Assembly (NCBI GenBank): GCA_964036275.1
Contig: OZ038439.1
Location: forward strand, 248,001-312,000
Reading direction: 5' to 3'
From: Litoditis marina
Lineage: Eukaryota; Nematoda; Chromadorea; Rhabditida; Rhabditidae
DNA length: 64,000 bases
Of this stretch, positions 35,404 through 49,394 are shown piece by piece. Numbering within the stretch: position 1 is the first letter of the stretch; each line of letters begins with the position of its first letter. The translations under genes and the position numbers were made by a program. The notes below the pieces were generated by a model. The model saw nothing but the letters and a program-made list of their open reading frames with translations, did no database searches and was not told the origin of the DNA.

Positions 35404-35754
35404 GTGTGTTTCTATCCGGAAAAGTATTGGAACTCCGATTTTCATTACACTTTAAACGTGACTAGAGAATGTTCTAAGGCTGAATGTTTTCCAAACTTCA
35501 ACTTAGTTTCATTTATTGAAGTTGGTCTGAAAAATTCCTCTTTTACTTTCAGGTGTTTCACGATTATAGACCACAAAACTAACAATTCGCCTACTTCCAA
35601 AAATTCAATCATCATTGGTTTCCTAAATTTTGATCATAGATCAAGATCAGGTATAGATCATAGGATATTGGGACTATGGCACGAGACGAGACATCGGGAG
35701 GTCGAAATGAAACATTGGTATTATGGGACATTTAGAGAATCGGGCTCAGAAAAT
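35404..35754 (+). pseudogene. Left part of a reading frame split by the Helitron chain
   Basis: 117 codons are open up to exactly the base before Helitron C. The frame resumes at 58732 after removing C-H plus one T and runs 100 more codons to a stop at 59034. The predicted product is Cys/His/Phe-rich with no motif I recognise. A TTTACTTTCAG at 35540-35550 could instead be an intron acceptor, which would shorten the exon. The coincidence of an open frame on both sides in matching phase is the main evidence. It may still be chance. Confidence 0.4.
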
Positions 35755-36621
35755 CCACTAGTATAAAGCGCTAGTTTGGTGTGTTTGTGTGTTTGTAACA
35801 ATTTCAGTCGAAAATCGAGTGAGGCAAGGTAGTTTGAGAGACGTGAGAGAGACGTGCTTTTGGATGGATTTTTATTTCTAAAACGGTTGCTGCTGAGTTT
35901 TTGAATTGAATTGAAAGTATTGAGAGGGTAGAAGAGTTTTTTTTTTACAAATTTTACGAATCAGGCACTGCTTGAATAATTTGAATTTGATTTTTACTTA
36001 TATTATAAAACTGTTCGAACGCAATGACAAAGTTGAAGTTTGCGATAGAAACAGTCATTTTAAGACCGAATGGGTACTGTACGGGTCTCTGTAAGGATGA
36101 TAATGACTATAAAATGAAGACAGTGCCTGTGCTTTTTTACAAATAAAAAAAACTATCCGTGTCGTTTGTTATAACGTTTTGTCAGAAAATTATCAGTGAA
36201 CTGATTATATTTCAGGACAGTTCGAGGATAAGATCAAGATCGTTCTCAACAATAATAATAGTATTGTTTGTGTACTGTTGTGAATGAATGATTCCTGTTA
36301 TATGTATGTGACGTTGTGATTATGCTTTTGATTTTGCGATTATGAGAAGGGTCGACATGAAATGGACATGTAATGGACATGGAATATTGGAATACGGAGA
36401 GATATAATCTGTAAATATAATCTGTAAAATGGTCTGTATAATAAAAGGCAAAACGCGGACTGACCAGCATGTGACAATATTGTGTCAGCGTAATAACAAT
36501 TATAACTCGGAAATGTGACTCGGAAATGGAGCTCAGGAAATGTGAAAGATTAAACGTGACAACGATGTTAGAAGCATGGATAACAGGAACAGTGACTTTT
36601 GTAAAACATGTACAACAATTT

Positions 36622-36634
36622 TGTATATAAAAGG
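36622..36634 (+). promoter_or_regulatory. TATA box of the Helitron C RepHel gene
   Basis: TGTATATAAAAGG lies about 35-45 bases before the ATG at 36667, the same layout as CATATATAAG before the start codon in Helitron H. Confidence 0.6.
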
Positions 36635-37894
36635 GTCGCTGAAGAGATGAAACCATCATACATCCAATGAATAAAAATCATATACTTGCTATTCTGACAC
36701 TTCTCTCCAACGTGAACACCACCGATGTACCGGAACCGCCACCGCCACCAGAACCGCCGGAGCTCCATGCAGGCCGTCATACCAGATCAACAAGGTATTT
36801 CTATCTATCATTCACCTGTAGTCGAACATGAACATTTTATCAAAATTGAACTATGCTCAACATGACCAACAGAACAATAGTCGCACAATTCCAAGAAGGT
36901 TACACGACCCTATAACATAATTGTCAAAAGACCACTTTCTGACAATATATCCTGATCTACATCCTTAACTAATTAGAGTAGTCCGAACCGAAATCTCTGC
37001 CCAAGTTGGTCAAAGTCAAGCAAGTCAGTGTGAAATGTCAATTACAGAAACCCAACTATTGGTCGGAATAACTCCCCTCCAACCCGCTCACGAAGTGTAA
37101 TATCCGATTCTGGACGAGAAAGTTGTGAAACTGTGGAAACCCCGAGAGAAAGAAAAACGCGGCTCCAAAGGGAGAAGAGACAAAAACAAAGGTAGTTGAT
37201 ATCTTTGGCTTCACGTTTTTCCTCAGAGGATTTTAGTGGACAGACACAACCTTAAAGTGATGACGCGCTGCTACTGCTTGGTATTCACTACTACAATTTT
37301 AGGGAGAATGTGGACAAACATGCAGAGCAAACGGCAGAAAATATCCAGCAGACAGATCAGCCGTGCACAAGTCAAGCTACGTTCCAATCACCGTCATCAG
37401 TGGAATCAGGTCAACTCTCTACAACACAAACAATAGCCACCAATCAGCAAAGGTTAGACTCACTATATATAGAGAACAAACTCCAACAACTGTGAAAGAA
37501 CTCCAAATCAAACAAACTTTCTCGATCAGAAAGTTGAAAACATGAAAGTGAGATGAATGGAGAGAACGGAAAATAGAAAAGAACGAGACGGGAGAGGGCA
37601 AGGGAATGAGAAAAGAAAATTCTATCATTTCAATTACAGCAAACCAGACGATCGGCGAACAATATCTCTCAGATCCCGATCCCGTAGTAGAATTTCTGGC
37701 AATGAAACTGATGGGTCCGGAGTTATGGAAACTGCAAGAGAAAGAGCAACACGGCTCCAGACAGACCGGAGAAGAAGGTTGGAACACATTCTCTCATATT
37801 CATGTTTAAAAACTCTGGAGTGTCTGACAACTCAAACATCTAAGAATTAGATAACTTTTTGGGTTCCCAATCACTTACTACAATAACATTGTAT

Positions 37895-38340
37895 GATCAG
37901 CTCAAACTACAACTTTCATATCATTTCGTCTTTCTATATTTCTCATCCGTCAATGCCCAGAAAATCTGCTGTGTAGGACAGTTCAAACTACAATTTTCAC
38001 TTTATTACATCTTTCAACAATATTTCTTATCCGTCCATGGTCAAAAAAATCTGCTATTTATGACAGTTCAAACTACAAATTTCACTTCATTTCATCTTTT
38101 CTATCTTGCATCAGTCCATGCTCAAAAAATCTGCTTTGTATGACAGTTCAAACTACAACTTTCACTTCATTTCATCTTTCAATATTTCTCATCCGTCCAT
38201 GGTCAAAAATCTGCTATTTATGACAGTTCAAACTACAATTTTCCCTTCATTTCATCTTTCAATAATATTTCTCATCCGTCCATGGTCAAAACATCTGCTA
38301 TGTATGACAGTTCAAACTACAATCATCCATTTAAGTCATC
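37895..38340 (+). repeat. About 88-bp tandem repeat in Helitron C
   Basis: Five diverged copies contain ATGACAGTTCAAACTACAAT, CATTTCATCTTTC and CATCCGTCCATGGTCAAAA. It replaces the region where RepHel exons 5-9 would lie. Confidence 0.85.
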
Positions 38341-40429
38341 TTTTGTATGTACCCCATCACTTTACGTTCGAACAATCTGCAACTTAATGTATCAGAGAAA
38401 CTGATGAAGACCTTGGGCGAATCAAAAATACTGCTCCTATTGAGTGTTGATGTCATGATACAGTGCGAACCGTGTCTTACCTGTCGTCAAGTATTTGTAC
38501 AAATATGTCTACAAAGGACTCGACCGAGCATCCTTGCGGCTCAAGCAAGCAGCGCAAACGGCCAACAACCAGCCGGTAGATGAGATACAGGCTCATCTAG
38601 ACACGAGATACATCTGTGCACCTGAAGCCATGCACCGTATCTTCGAGTACGACACGCAGAAAAAGTCTCACGTCATATATCGCCTTCAGGTGATTTTTTC
38701 GTTTTTTCAGAACCTCGATTCAGAAGACAATAGTTTGAAAATAGGAAAAAATAAGGAGATTGAGTTATTTTTTTGTGATTTACAGGTGCACTTGCCAGAT
38801 CAACAGTGTGTGGTATTCACGCCCGACAATTTGCCCACAGCCTTGAATAAAGCCGCATCGAAGCTGACCACACTCACAGCATGGTTGGTCGTATAATTTT
38901 GAGACAATCTCAGTTGACAAAGAGATGATGAATTTAGCTTTGGTTGGATAACAAAAGAAGCAGCTTTCGATTTGCAGGTTCAAAATTAATCGAGACTTCG
39001 ATGCAACTAGCGCCGTTCAAGGAGTTTTCAATCCACGCGAGTGCCTATACATCAACTTCCCTGAGTACTTCACGTTCGTAAAGGTGAATTTTTTTCATCA
39101 AAGTTTGCATGTTATTGGTTGACACTGTTTTTTGAATGCTCGCTTTTGTACTGTTCGTTACATAAATATATCTTTCAGGCAAGTGGAATCTGGAAGCGGC
39201 GTGAGAGAGGGACCCGACAAATTGGTAGAATGTACATGGTCACACCGAAAGACAGAGAAAGATATTGCTTGCGTCTTCTACTACTTCATCGACCCGGCAT
39301 GACGTCCTACGAAGACTTGCGGACGTACCGTGGCTGTTTGTACCCAACCTTCTCTGCCACTGCCAAGGAAATGGGCTTTCTTCGAGATGAGCACCACTTT
39401 GATCGTACAATGACTGAAGCTGTAGTTTTCCGAATGCCCACTGAGCTGAGATCTTTGTTTGGTGCCCTTCTTGCGTTCTCAGACGTCTGCGACGCGCCGA
39501 CATTGTGGGAGAAATACCGTGACGACCTATCCGAAGACTACAGACATCAAGGTTAGTTGTTAATTTTGAATTGTTGAACAAAATCAAATACATACTATGA
39601 GTCAGCCATTATCTCTTCACACAATGCATTTTTGAATGAATCTATATTTAATCAGTTTGCATAACTCATCTTTACAATATGTCTCATCCTAAATTAACAA
39701 TCATACTAACGCGAACAAATTCCAGGTAAAAGCAGTGATGAAGCCTACGTTCATGCCTACTTCGACGTTCTCGATAGTGTTTCGAGCATGGGAATAGACT
39801 TGAGAGCTCATGTACCTGCGCCTGCTGCGAATCGTCCCATCTCACCAAGTGCTCATATCAGCTTGATCGATCACTCCAACCTTGGTACCGACATGTATGC
39901 AAAATTGACGCGACAACAACGAGAAGCCTGTGACAGCATACTTCAATCTTCTCAAAGTAGTACGTCATCGTGCTTTTTTGTAGATGGGCCCGGCGGAAGT
40001 GGAAAAACGTATTTGTACAATTGCATGTATCACATATTTATGGGAAGAGGAAAGACAGTGGCGTGTGTTGCCTGGACCGGTATTGCCGCAAATCTGCTAC
40101 CCGAGGGGCGAACAATACATTCACTCTTCAAGCTATCAGTTCCTCAAGACAATCGTATAAGTACAGTCAAGAATCAATCCAAAGAGGCGCGTCTTTTACG
40201 AGTAACTGACGTATTCGTGATAGATGAATGCTCCATGGTTCCGAAGTGGTCACTGGAGGCGATCGATCAGGTTCTCCGGGACGTTATGGACAATGAAGTT
40301 CCATTTGGTGGCAAGATTATTGTTCTTGGAGGCGATTTTCGACAGGTAAAACTTGCATAGTTTAAGACGTCTAAACACGAGAAAGAGCGGAAATAACTCT
40401 GTAAAACAAACATGTCTTAAATATAATCT

Positions 40430-40618
40430 TATAGTCGCCAACGGAAAGGCGAAAGGGTACTGTGTATCTCACTCTCCGCTGTGTGAGCACACATGTCTTC
40501 GATTGCCAAGCTTGCCCAATATGTGCTCTAATAGAAGAGTGATTCTGCTACCAATCTTTGGCTCGCAGGTTCGATTCCAGCGTGAGGTAGAAATTTATCA
40601 ATTTGGCCCTTACTATAC
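40430..40618 (+). mobile_element. tRNA-like repeat, copy 2, in a Helitron intron
   Basis: It starts TATAGTCGCCAACGGAAAGG and ends in TTTGGCCCTTACTATA, imperfect inverted ends. The tRNA-like block has a GGTTCGATTCC B-box at about 40568. It enlarges the intron between the GDFRQ exon and the next exon. Confidence 0.7.
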
Positions 40619-42078
40619 ATGCTTGCAGGTTCTACCTGTGGTGGAGCGCGGAAAAGGATCTGATGCCGTGGATGCTTGCCTGAAGCAGTCCTCACTCTTT
40701 TCGTTGTTCCGGAAGTTCAGCTTGACTGAGAATATGAGAAGTTTGCCAGGTTCGGGTGATTGGTCATCATTACTCTTGACGATTGGGAACGGAACCATCG
40801 AAGAGAGCTCCGAAGGAAATATTGTGCTTCCATCATCTCTCATATCGGATGGTGATCTTCTGCGCGAAACATTTGACAACAAGTTCAACGATCCAGAGGT
40901 GTTCGCTGAGCGCGCAATCCTTGCTCCCAAGAACATTGACGTGAACCAAATGAACGAAAACATTCTGAAAAAGCTTCAAGGAGTAGAAAAAACATTTCAC
41001 AGTATTGACGAGGTTGATTCCGAAGACCCCGACGATTCCATCAATTTTCCGGTGGAGTTTCTCCACAAACAGAATCCAGCCGGAAGCCCTCCCCATCTTC
41101 TAACTTTGAAGGTAACTTTTTTTTCGGGTTTCAAAGAATCGCGAATTTGAAACTCAGTTGATCGTAATTTTGCATTAATTTTAACAAAACTCACCAGTCT
41201 TCATGCAAACTACCTTTTTCCAACTTATTCAGAATCATTTTCTGCTTCTTATAGGTTGGCGCGGTTGTTATGTTGCTCCGTAATCTGGATGTGTCAAAAG
41301 GCTTATGCAATGGTAGTCGATTCATCGTGGTTGCATTCACTTCGCGCATTTTACAATGCAAATTTATTTGTGGTGCTCGAAAGGGATCCATGGTGTTTAT
41401 TCCACGCATTGACAACTACACAGAAAAAGGTTAGAAAACTTTTCTCCCTATTATCCACATATAGATTGCAGTTTGGTATACAAACATTGTTTCGACACTC
41501 AAAATTATAGACTCCATTTTGTAAGATGTTTCATTTCTTCGGTATCATAAAGTATTTTCAGGGTTACCATTCCGATTGCGCCGGCGACAGTTTCCTGTTC
41601 GCCTCTCATTTGCCATGACAATAAACAAGGCGCAGGGACAGTCACTAACGCACGTGGGATTGTATTTGCCAGAACCAGTGTTCGGTCATGGTCAGCTCTA
41701 CGTCGCTATGTCAAGAGCCAGGAGTCAGGAAGGAGTCAAAATTCTCTCGCTCACCAACACTGTCAAGAATGTAGTGGAGAGATCTGTTCTATAATTGAAT
41801 TTCATGACCGATAAAGTTATAAAAGTTAACGTAGGATGGTGCAATGCTTAGAGAAAGAATCCGAAAAAAAACTACAACCTTCTCATACAAAAACATGTTA
41901 AATTCAAACCGGGTTGTGAAAATGTGATACACGTATGCATAACGTGTACAAACGCGATACGGTTCTACTTAAACCAGATTTTCCCTAGATTGGCCATCAT
42001 GTTGAACTGTTCACGAGATGATGAATGTGAACGTGAAACTAAAACACTCTGGAAGCTCTCGCCAGCCCGGAATAAAAA

Positions 42079-42121
42079 CAAGGGAGAAGGAGGCGGCTTT
42101 AGCCGCCGGCGCCCTCCCTTG
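42079..42121 (+). terminator. Helitron C 3' terminal palindrome
   Basis: CAAGG...CCTTG around GGCGGCTTTAGCCGCCGGC. T42122 separates it from the 5' end of D. Confidence 0.78.
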
Positions 42122-42454
42122 TCCACTAGTATAAAAGGCTAGTTTGGTGTGTGTGTGTGTGGGTTTGTAACAATTGGTGTACTTTTTGTCGAAAAGCGGG
42201 TGAGGAGAGTGAGGCAAGCTGGGTGAGAAAACGTGAGCTGGATGGATTTCATTTTCATTTTCAAGCAGAATACAGATCGGTTACAACTGGAAATCGATAT
42301 GGGGAATAGATTTACTCATTCTAAGTTGAACAAATGACGTTAAAGTCACGTGGAATACACGCGACCGCAAGCGAAAGAGAGAGGGAGAGAGAGAGAAAGT
42401 GAGAAGAGAGAGAATCTCAACGAGAACTCTCGTGATCTATGTGAAGAAAATAAT

Positions 42455-43175
42455 TAGCGCACCATGTTAGGGAGGAATCTCCCACTCTATCTTAGGGAAA
42501 GTTTCGCGCTCTATGTTAGGGAGAGGTCTCGCACTTCACGTTAGGGAGGGATCTCGCGCTCCATGTTAGGGAGAGCGCTCTATGTTAGGGAGATATCTCG
42601 CGTTCTATGTTAGGGAGAGATGTCGCGCTCTATGTTAGGGAGGGATGTCGCGCTCTATGTTAAGAAGAAGTGTCGCACTCTATGGTAGGGAGGGATGTCG
42701 CGCTCTATGTTAGGAAGAGATGTCGCACTCTATGTTTAGGAGAGTTGTCGCGCTCTATGTTAGGAAGAGATGTCGCACTCTATGTTTAGGAGAGTTGTCG
42801 CGCTCTAAGTTAAGACGAGGTGTCGCACTCTATGTTTAGGAGAGTTGTCGCGCTCTAAGTTAAGACGAGGTGTCGCACTCTATGTTAGGGAGGGATGTCG
42901 CGCTCTATGTTAGGAAGAGATGTCGCACTCTATGTTTAGGAGAGTTGTTGCACTCTATGTTAAGAAGAGGTGTCGCGCTCTATGTAAGGGAGAGATGTCG
43001 CGCTCTATGTTTAGAAGAGTTGTCGCACTCTATGTTCGAGAGAGATGTCGCGCTCTATGTTAAGAAGAGGTGTCGCACTCTATTTTAGGGAGAGATGTCG
43101 CGCTCCATGTTAAGAAGAGGTGTCGCACTCTATGTTAGGGAGAGATATCGTTCTCTATGTTAGGGAGAGTGTGGC
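42455..43175 (+). repeat. Minisatellite of Helitron D
   Basis: About 26-bp units TGTCGCGCTCTATGTTAGGA, at least 25 copies, alternating CTCGCG and GTCGCG variants. Confidence 0.88.
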
Positions 43176-43280
43176 GTTGTCAAAAACATGATTTAAACGG
43201 TTAAGAAAAACGTGGGTTCGGTGAATAGGGTGAAAAATAAACAAGTACTCCTAGGAGCTCTCGCCAGCCTAGAGTAAAAA

Positions 43281-43323
43281 CAAGGGAGGAGGAGGCGGCT
43301 TTAGCCGCCGGCGCCCTCCCTTG
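43281..43323 (+). terminator. Helitron D 3' terminal palindrome
   Basis: CAAGG...CCTTG ends around GGCGGCTTTAGCCGCCGGC; single T43324 joins it to E. Confidence 0.78.
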
Positions 43324-43563
43324 TCCCTTTCTATGATTCGCCTATTTGGTTTGTGTGAAACCTTTTTCCTGCACTTTTGGTCGAAAAATGGTGAGGAAAC
43401 TGAGGCAAGCTGGGTGAGGCAAATGGCGTGGGGGAACGTGTGATTTCATTTTTCCCAACCGGCTGTTGCTGGGATTCGGCAATAGAAAATTCCTCTAAAC
43501 AGGATAGACGAGTTTCACGCCGTCACGGTTAACAGGAATGGCTTAACAGGGTAAGCTAATGGG

Positions 43564-43612
43564 TATAAAGGCGCGGCGGGAAGAGATGAGAGCCATTCGA
43601 ACTCTCTGTTCG
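43564..43612 (+). promoter_or_regulatory. TATA box and conserved hairpin of Helitron E
   Basis: TATAAAG is followed 34 bases later by CGAAC-TCTCT-GTTCG, a 5-bp stem with 5-base loop. The same arrangement is in A, B and G. Confidence 0.65.
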
Positions 43613-43814
43613 CTCCGAGGATGCCCGCACTGGACTGGAGCTGCTGCCGTGAACTTGATGGATGGTTGGAAGTGCTGCTGTAAAGGCCACTGGGGCTCCC
43701 TACTTCCTGGATGCTGCTCACAAGATAGAAAAGAAGACTCTCTACACATCAAAAATAGTAGACAAAAAGAGATTTTTCAATTCTGTTGTTCTCATGTTTC
43801 CGCGCCCGATGTTA

Positions 43815-45625
<1,811 letters not shown>

Positions 45626-45675
45626 CATTTCAGAAAAAAATGGGGTCGGAAGCTCTCGCCAGCCCGGAATAAAAA

Positions 45676-45717
45676 CAAGGAGGCGGAGGCGGCTTTAGCC
45701 GCCGGCGACCTACCTTG
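45676..45717 (+). terminator. Helitron E 3' terminal palindrome
   Basis: CAAGG...CCTTG ends around GGCGGCTTTAGCCGCCGGC; T45718 joins it to F. Confidence 0.78.
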
Positions 45718-46129
45718 TCCTCTATTATAAAGCGCTTATTTGGTGTGTGTGTGTGTGTGTGTGTGTGTCAGTCTGTCTGATTTTGGGGTGAGGCAAGCAC
45801 TTTTGGTCGAAAAATGGGCGAAACGTTGCACTTTGTAGTTGGTTTGGGGAAAAGCGCGTGAGCGGTACGTGCTTTTGCTGCTCTCATTTTTATTCTCAAT
45901 GGATACACCGGCGGTAGTGCTTTGGATTTTTGGCTATAGAATTGTTGAATAGTTGTTATTATTGATCTATAGACCTTCGGAGGCTACAAAAAGGTAAGAA
46001 TTGATTTATATTTCTGTTATAGCTTCTTATTTCTGTGAACTTCTCTATGTACCTGTGTAAAAATGCGTTCACTAATGCTGTCAATTTCTGTAAAGATTTG
46101 TAAAGAAATTTTCCGCGCCTCATTTCACT

Positions 46130-48690
46130 GTCTCTGTAATTTCCACTGCTCCCCTTTTCACTGTCTATGTAGGCCCCACTGTTTTGATTTTCACTGTCTA
46201 TGTAAGCCCCACTATCCCCATTTTCTCTGTCTATGTAAGCCGCGTTGTTCACCTTTTAACTGTCTATGTAAGCCCCACTGTCTATGTAAGTCTCACTGTC
46301 TATGTGAGCCCGCTTTTCTCATTTTCGCTGTCTATGTAAGCTCACTGTCTTTGTGAGCCCCACTTTCTTCATTTTCACTGTCTATGTAAGCCCCACTATC
46401 CTTATTTTCACTGTCCATGTAAGCCCCACTGTCTATGTAAGCCCCACTGTCTATGTAAGCCCCACTGTCTATGTGAGCCCCACTGTCTATGTAAGCCCCA
46501 CTGTCTATGTAAGCCCCACTGTCTATGTAAGCCCACTTTCTATGTAAGCCCCACTGTCTATGTGAGCCCCACTGTCTATGTAAGCCCCACTGTCTATGTG
46601 AGCCCCACTGTCTATGTAAGCCCCACTGTCTATGTAAGGCCCCACTGTCTATGTAAGCCCCACTTTCTATGTAAGCCCCACTGTCTATGTGAGCCCCACT
46701 GTCTATGTAAGCCCCACTGTCTATGTAAGCCCCACTGTCTATGTAAGCCCCACTGTCTATGTGAGCCCCACTGTCTATGTGAGCCCCACTTTCCCCATTC
46801 TCACTGTCTATGTGAGCACCACTGTCTATGTGAGCCCCACTTTCCCATTCTCACTGTCTATGTGAGCCCCACTGTCTATGTGAGCCCCACTTTCCCCATT
46901 CTCACTGTCTATGTAAGCCCCACTGTCTATGTGAGCCCCACTTTACCCATTCTCACTGTCTATGTAAGCCCCACTGTCTATGTGAGCCCCACTTTCCCCA
47001 TTTCACTGTCTATGTAAGCCCCACTGTCTATGTGAGCCCCACTTTCCTCATTTTCACTGTCTATGTAAGCCCCACTGTCTATGTAAGCCCCACTGTCTAT
47101 GTAAGCCCCACTGTCTATGTAAGCCCCACTGTCTATGTGAGCCCACTGTCTATGTAAGCCCCACTGTCTATATAAGCCCCACTGTCTATGTAAGCCCCAC
47201 TGTCTATGTAAGCCCCACTGTCTATGTAAACTCCACTGTCTATGTAAGCTCCACTGTCTATGTAAGCCCCACTGTCTATGTAAGCCCCACTGTCTATGTA
47301 AGCTCCACTGTCTATGTGAGCCCCACTGTCTATGTGAGCCCACTGTCTATGTAAGCCCCACTGTCTATGTGAGCCCCACTGTCTATGTGAGCCCCACTGT
47401 CTATGTGAGCTCCACTTTCCCCATTTTCACTGTCTATGTAAGCCCCACTGTCTATGTGAGCCCCACTTTCCTCATTTTCACTGTCTATGTAAGCCCCACT
47501 GTCTGTGTAAGCTCCACTGTCTGTGTGAGCCCCACTGTCTATGTGAGCCCCACTGTCTATGTGAGCCCCACTGTCTATGTAAGCCCCACTGTCTATGTAA
47601 GCCCCACTGTCTATGTGAGCCCCACTGTCTATGTGAGCCCCACTTTCCCCATTCTCACTGTCTATGTGAGCACCACTGTCTATGTGAGCCCCACTTTCCC
47701 CATTCTCACTGTCTATGTGAGCCCCACTTTCCCCATTCTCACTGTCTATGTGAGCCCCACTGTCTATGTGAGCCCCACTTTCCCCATTCTCACTGTCTAT
47801 GTAAGCCCCACTGTCTATGTGAGCCCCACTTTACCCATTCTCACTGTCTATGTAAGCCCGACTGTCTATGTGAGCCCCACTTTCCCCATTTTCACTGTCT
47901 ATGTAAGCCCCACTGTCTATGTGAGCCCCACTTTCCTCATTTTCACTGTCTATGTAAGCCCCACTGTCTATGTAAGCCCCACTGTCTATGTAAGCCCCAC
48001 TGTCTATGTAAGCCCCACTGTCTATGTGAGCCCCACTGTCTATGTAAGCCCCACTGTCTATATAAGCCCCACTGTCTATGTAAGCCCCACTGTCTATGTA
48101 AGCCCCACTGTCTATGTAAACTCCACTGTCTATGTAAGCTCCACTGTCTATGTAAGCCCCACTGTCTATGTAAGCCCCACTGTCTATGTAAGCTCCACTG
48201 TCTATGTGAGCCCCACTGTCTATGTGAGCCCCACTGTCTATGTAAGCCCCACTGTCTATGTGAGCCCCACTGTCTATGTGAGCCCCACTGTCTATGTGAG
48301 CTCCACTTTCCCCATTTTCACTGTCTATGTAAGCCCCACTGTCTATGTGAGCCCCACTTTCCTCATTTTCACTGTCTATGTAAGCCCCACTGTCTGTGTA
48401 AGCTCCACTGTCTGTGTGAGCCCCACTGTCTATGTGAGCCCCACTGTCTATGTGAGCCCCACTTTCCCCATTTTCACTGTCTATGTAAGCCCCACTGTCT
48501 ATGTGAGCCCCACTTTCCCCATTTTCACTGTCTATGTAAGCCCCACTGTCTATATAAGCCCCACTGTCTATTTAAGCCCCACTGTCTGTGTGAGCCCCAC
48601 TTTCCCCATTTTCACTGTCTATGTAAGCCCCACTGGGCCTATTTTCGCTGTCTATGTGAGCCCCACTGTGCCTATTTTCGCTGTCTATGT
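46130..48690 (+). repeat. 18-bp tandem array CTGTCTATGTAAGCCCCA
   Basis: More than 120 units with variants (GTGAGC, TTTCCCCATT). An internal segment of about 890 bp is duplicated in tandem: the 47039-47640 pattern recurs at about 47930-48530. Because 18 is a multiple of three, both strands stay open in several frames (for example 47369-48805, 478 codons of SPTVYV). This is a property of the period and not good evidence for a protein. Confidence 0.92.
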
Positions 48691-48819
48691 GAGCTTAACG
48701 GTTGGGCTGTTCAAGGAATTTATCACGCTCTTTTTTGAAGATAACTTTTGCGCTCGAGGATTTTCCGAAGACGAGAAAATGAAAGAAACATCTCGACGCA
48801 CCTAACGACCTAGACTCAT

Positions 48820-48859
48820 CAAGGAAGGGACCCGGGCGTAGCCCGGGGTACCTTCCTTG
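48820..48859 (+). terminator. Helitron F 3' terminal palindrome
   Basis: CAAGG...CCTTG ends around CCCGGGCGTAGCCCGGG; T48860 joins it to G. Confidence 0.8.
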
Positions 48860-49119
48860 TCCTTTATATAATTGGCTTGCTTGGTGTGTCTGTTTGTCTG
48901 TGGAGGCAAATTCCATCATTTTTGCCCTTTTAGCCGGAAAATGGGCCGAAAACTGAAGCCGGCGATTTTCTAGCTAAGACGTGAGAGAACGTGGGACTTC
49001 ATTTCTCGAAATCGGTTGCTGCTGGGCAGTTGAGCAATAGCAAGTGCATCCTAACTCGAGTAGACGAGTTTCACGCCGTCACGGTTAACAGGAATGGCTT
49101 AACAGGAGTAGGAAATCGG

Positions 49120-49168
49120 TATAAAAGCGCGGTGGGACGAGGGGAGAGCCATTCGAACGTTCTGTTCG
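49120..49168 (+). promoter_or_regulatory. TATA box and conserved hairpin of Helitron G
   Basis: TATAAAAG is followed 34 bases later by CGAAC-GTTCT-GTTCG. Downstream, AGGAGCCACTGGGGCTCCT (49240-49258) could form a second hairpin. Confidence 0.68.
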
Positions 49169-49394
49169 CTCCGAGGATGCCCGCCATGGACTGGAGCTGC
49201 TGCCGTGGACTGGATTGCTGATGGTTGGGAGTGCTGCTGTAGGAGCCACTGGGGCTCCTGCTGCCTGTCGGGTGCTGCACACATGATGAAGAAGAGAAGA
49301 AGAAACTCTGCATCCCCAAATAATGTAGACAAAAAGATTTTTTTACTGTTGTTCTCGCATTCTGCTGTTTTGAAACTAATTGTTGGTACGGGTC

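Larger units (their letters stand above)
36667..41794 (+). pseudogene. Truncated RepHel gene of Helitron C
   Basis: Exon 1 (36667-36794) encodes a homologue of the intact copy's N-terminus (LAILTLLSN, then a Pro/Glu run) and ends at the same AG/GT position. Exon 3-like sequence lies at about 37131-37191 ([10 protein letters not shown]) and exon 4-like sequence near 37730-37790. After the tandem repeat, the frame resumes at about 38487 with the Tyr motif [10 protein letters not shown]. Exons then run to about 38689, 38786-38883, 38978-39083, 39179-39551, 39726-40345, 40629-41111, 41255-41429 and 41562-41794. These retain Walker [19 protein letters not shown] and the C-terminal [14 protein letters not shown] helicase motifs without stops. 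The part covering zinc-finger, FTFTCNP and HCH (HUH) is gone, so no active Rep can be made. The helicase half may have stayed under selection until recently. Confidence 0.85.
35755..42121 (+). mobile_element. Helitron C with a decayed RepHel gene
   Basis: The 5' end is CCACTAGTATAAAGCGCTAG, then TTTGGTGTGTTTGTG; the 3' palindrome is 42079-42121. Length is 6367 bp. It contains a TATA box, RepHel exon 1, remnants of the next exons, an 88-bp tandem repeat, and then the Y2 and helicase exons. The exons for the HUH half of Rep are missing. A tRNA-like repeat sits in one helicase intron (40430-40618). Confidence 0.85.
42123..43323 (+). mobile_element. Non-autonomous Helitron D
   Basis: The 5' end is CCACTAGTATAAAAGGCTAG, then TTTGGTGTGTG, most like that of C. 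The 3' palindrome is 43281-43323. It contains a minisatellite and no gene, and the TATA/hairpin leader of A/B/E/G is absent. Confidence 0.82.
45719..48859 (+). mobile_element. Non-autonomous Helitron F with 18-bp satellite
   Basis: The 5' end is CCTCTATTATAAAGCGCTTA, then TTTGGTGTGTG. The 3' palindrome (48820-48859) has the CCCGGGCGTAGCCCGGG stem, preceded by CCTAGACTCATC, as in the autonomous copy H. Most of it is an 18-bp array. No transposition gene. Confidence 0.82.

Noticed and set aside
47369..48805. 478-codon open frame of SPTVYV repeats
   Set aside because: The 18-bp period is a multiple of three, so frames stay open on both strands whatever the function. It lies inside a non-autonomous Helitron and has no independent support.
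49140..49170. Heat-shock element, as known in some Caenorhabditis Helitrons
   Set aside because: GAACGTTC in G gives one GAAnnTTC, but A, B and E do not keep it; the conserved feature is the CGAAC/GTTCG stem instead.
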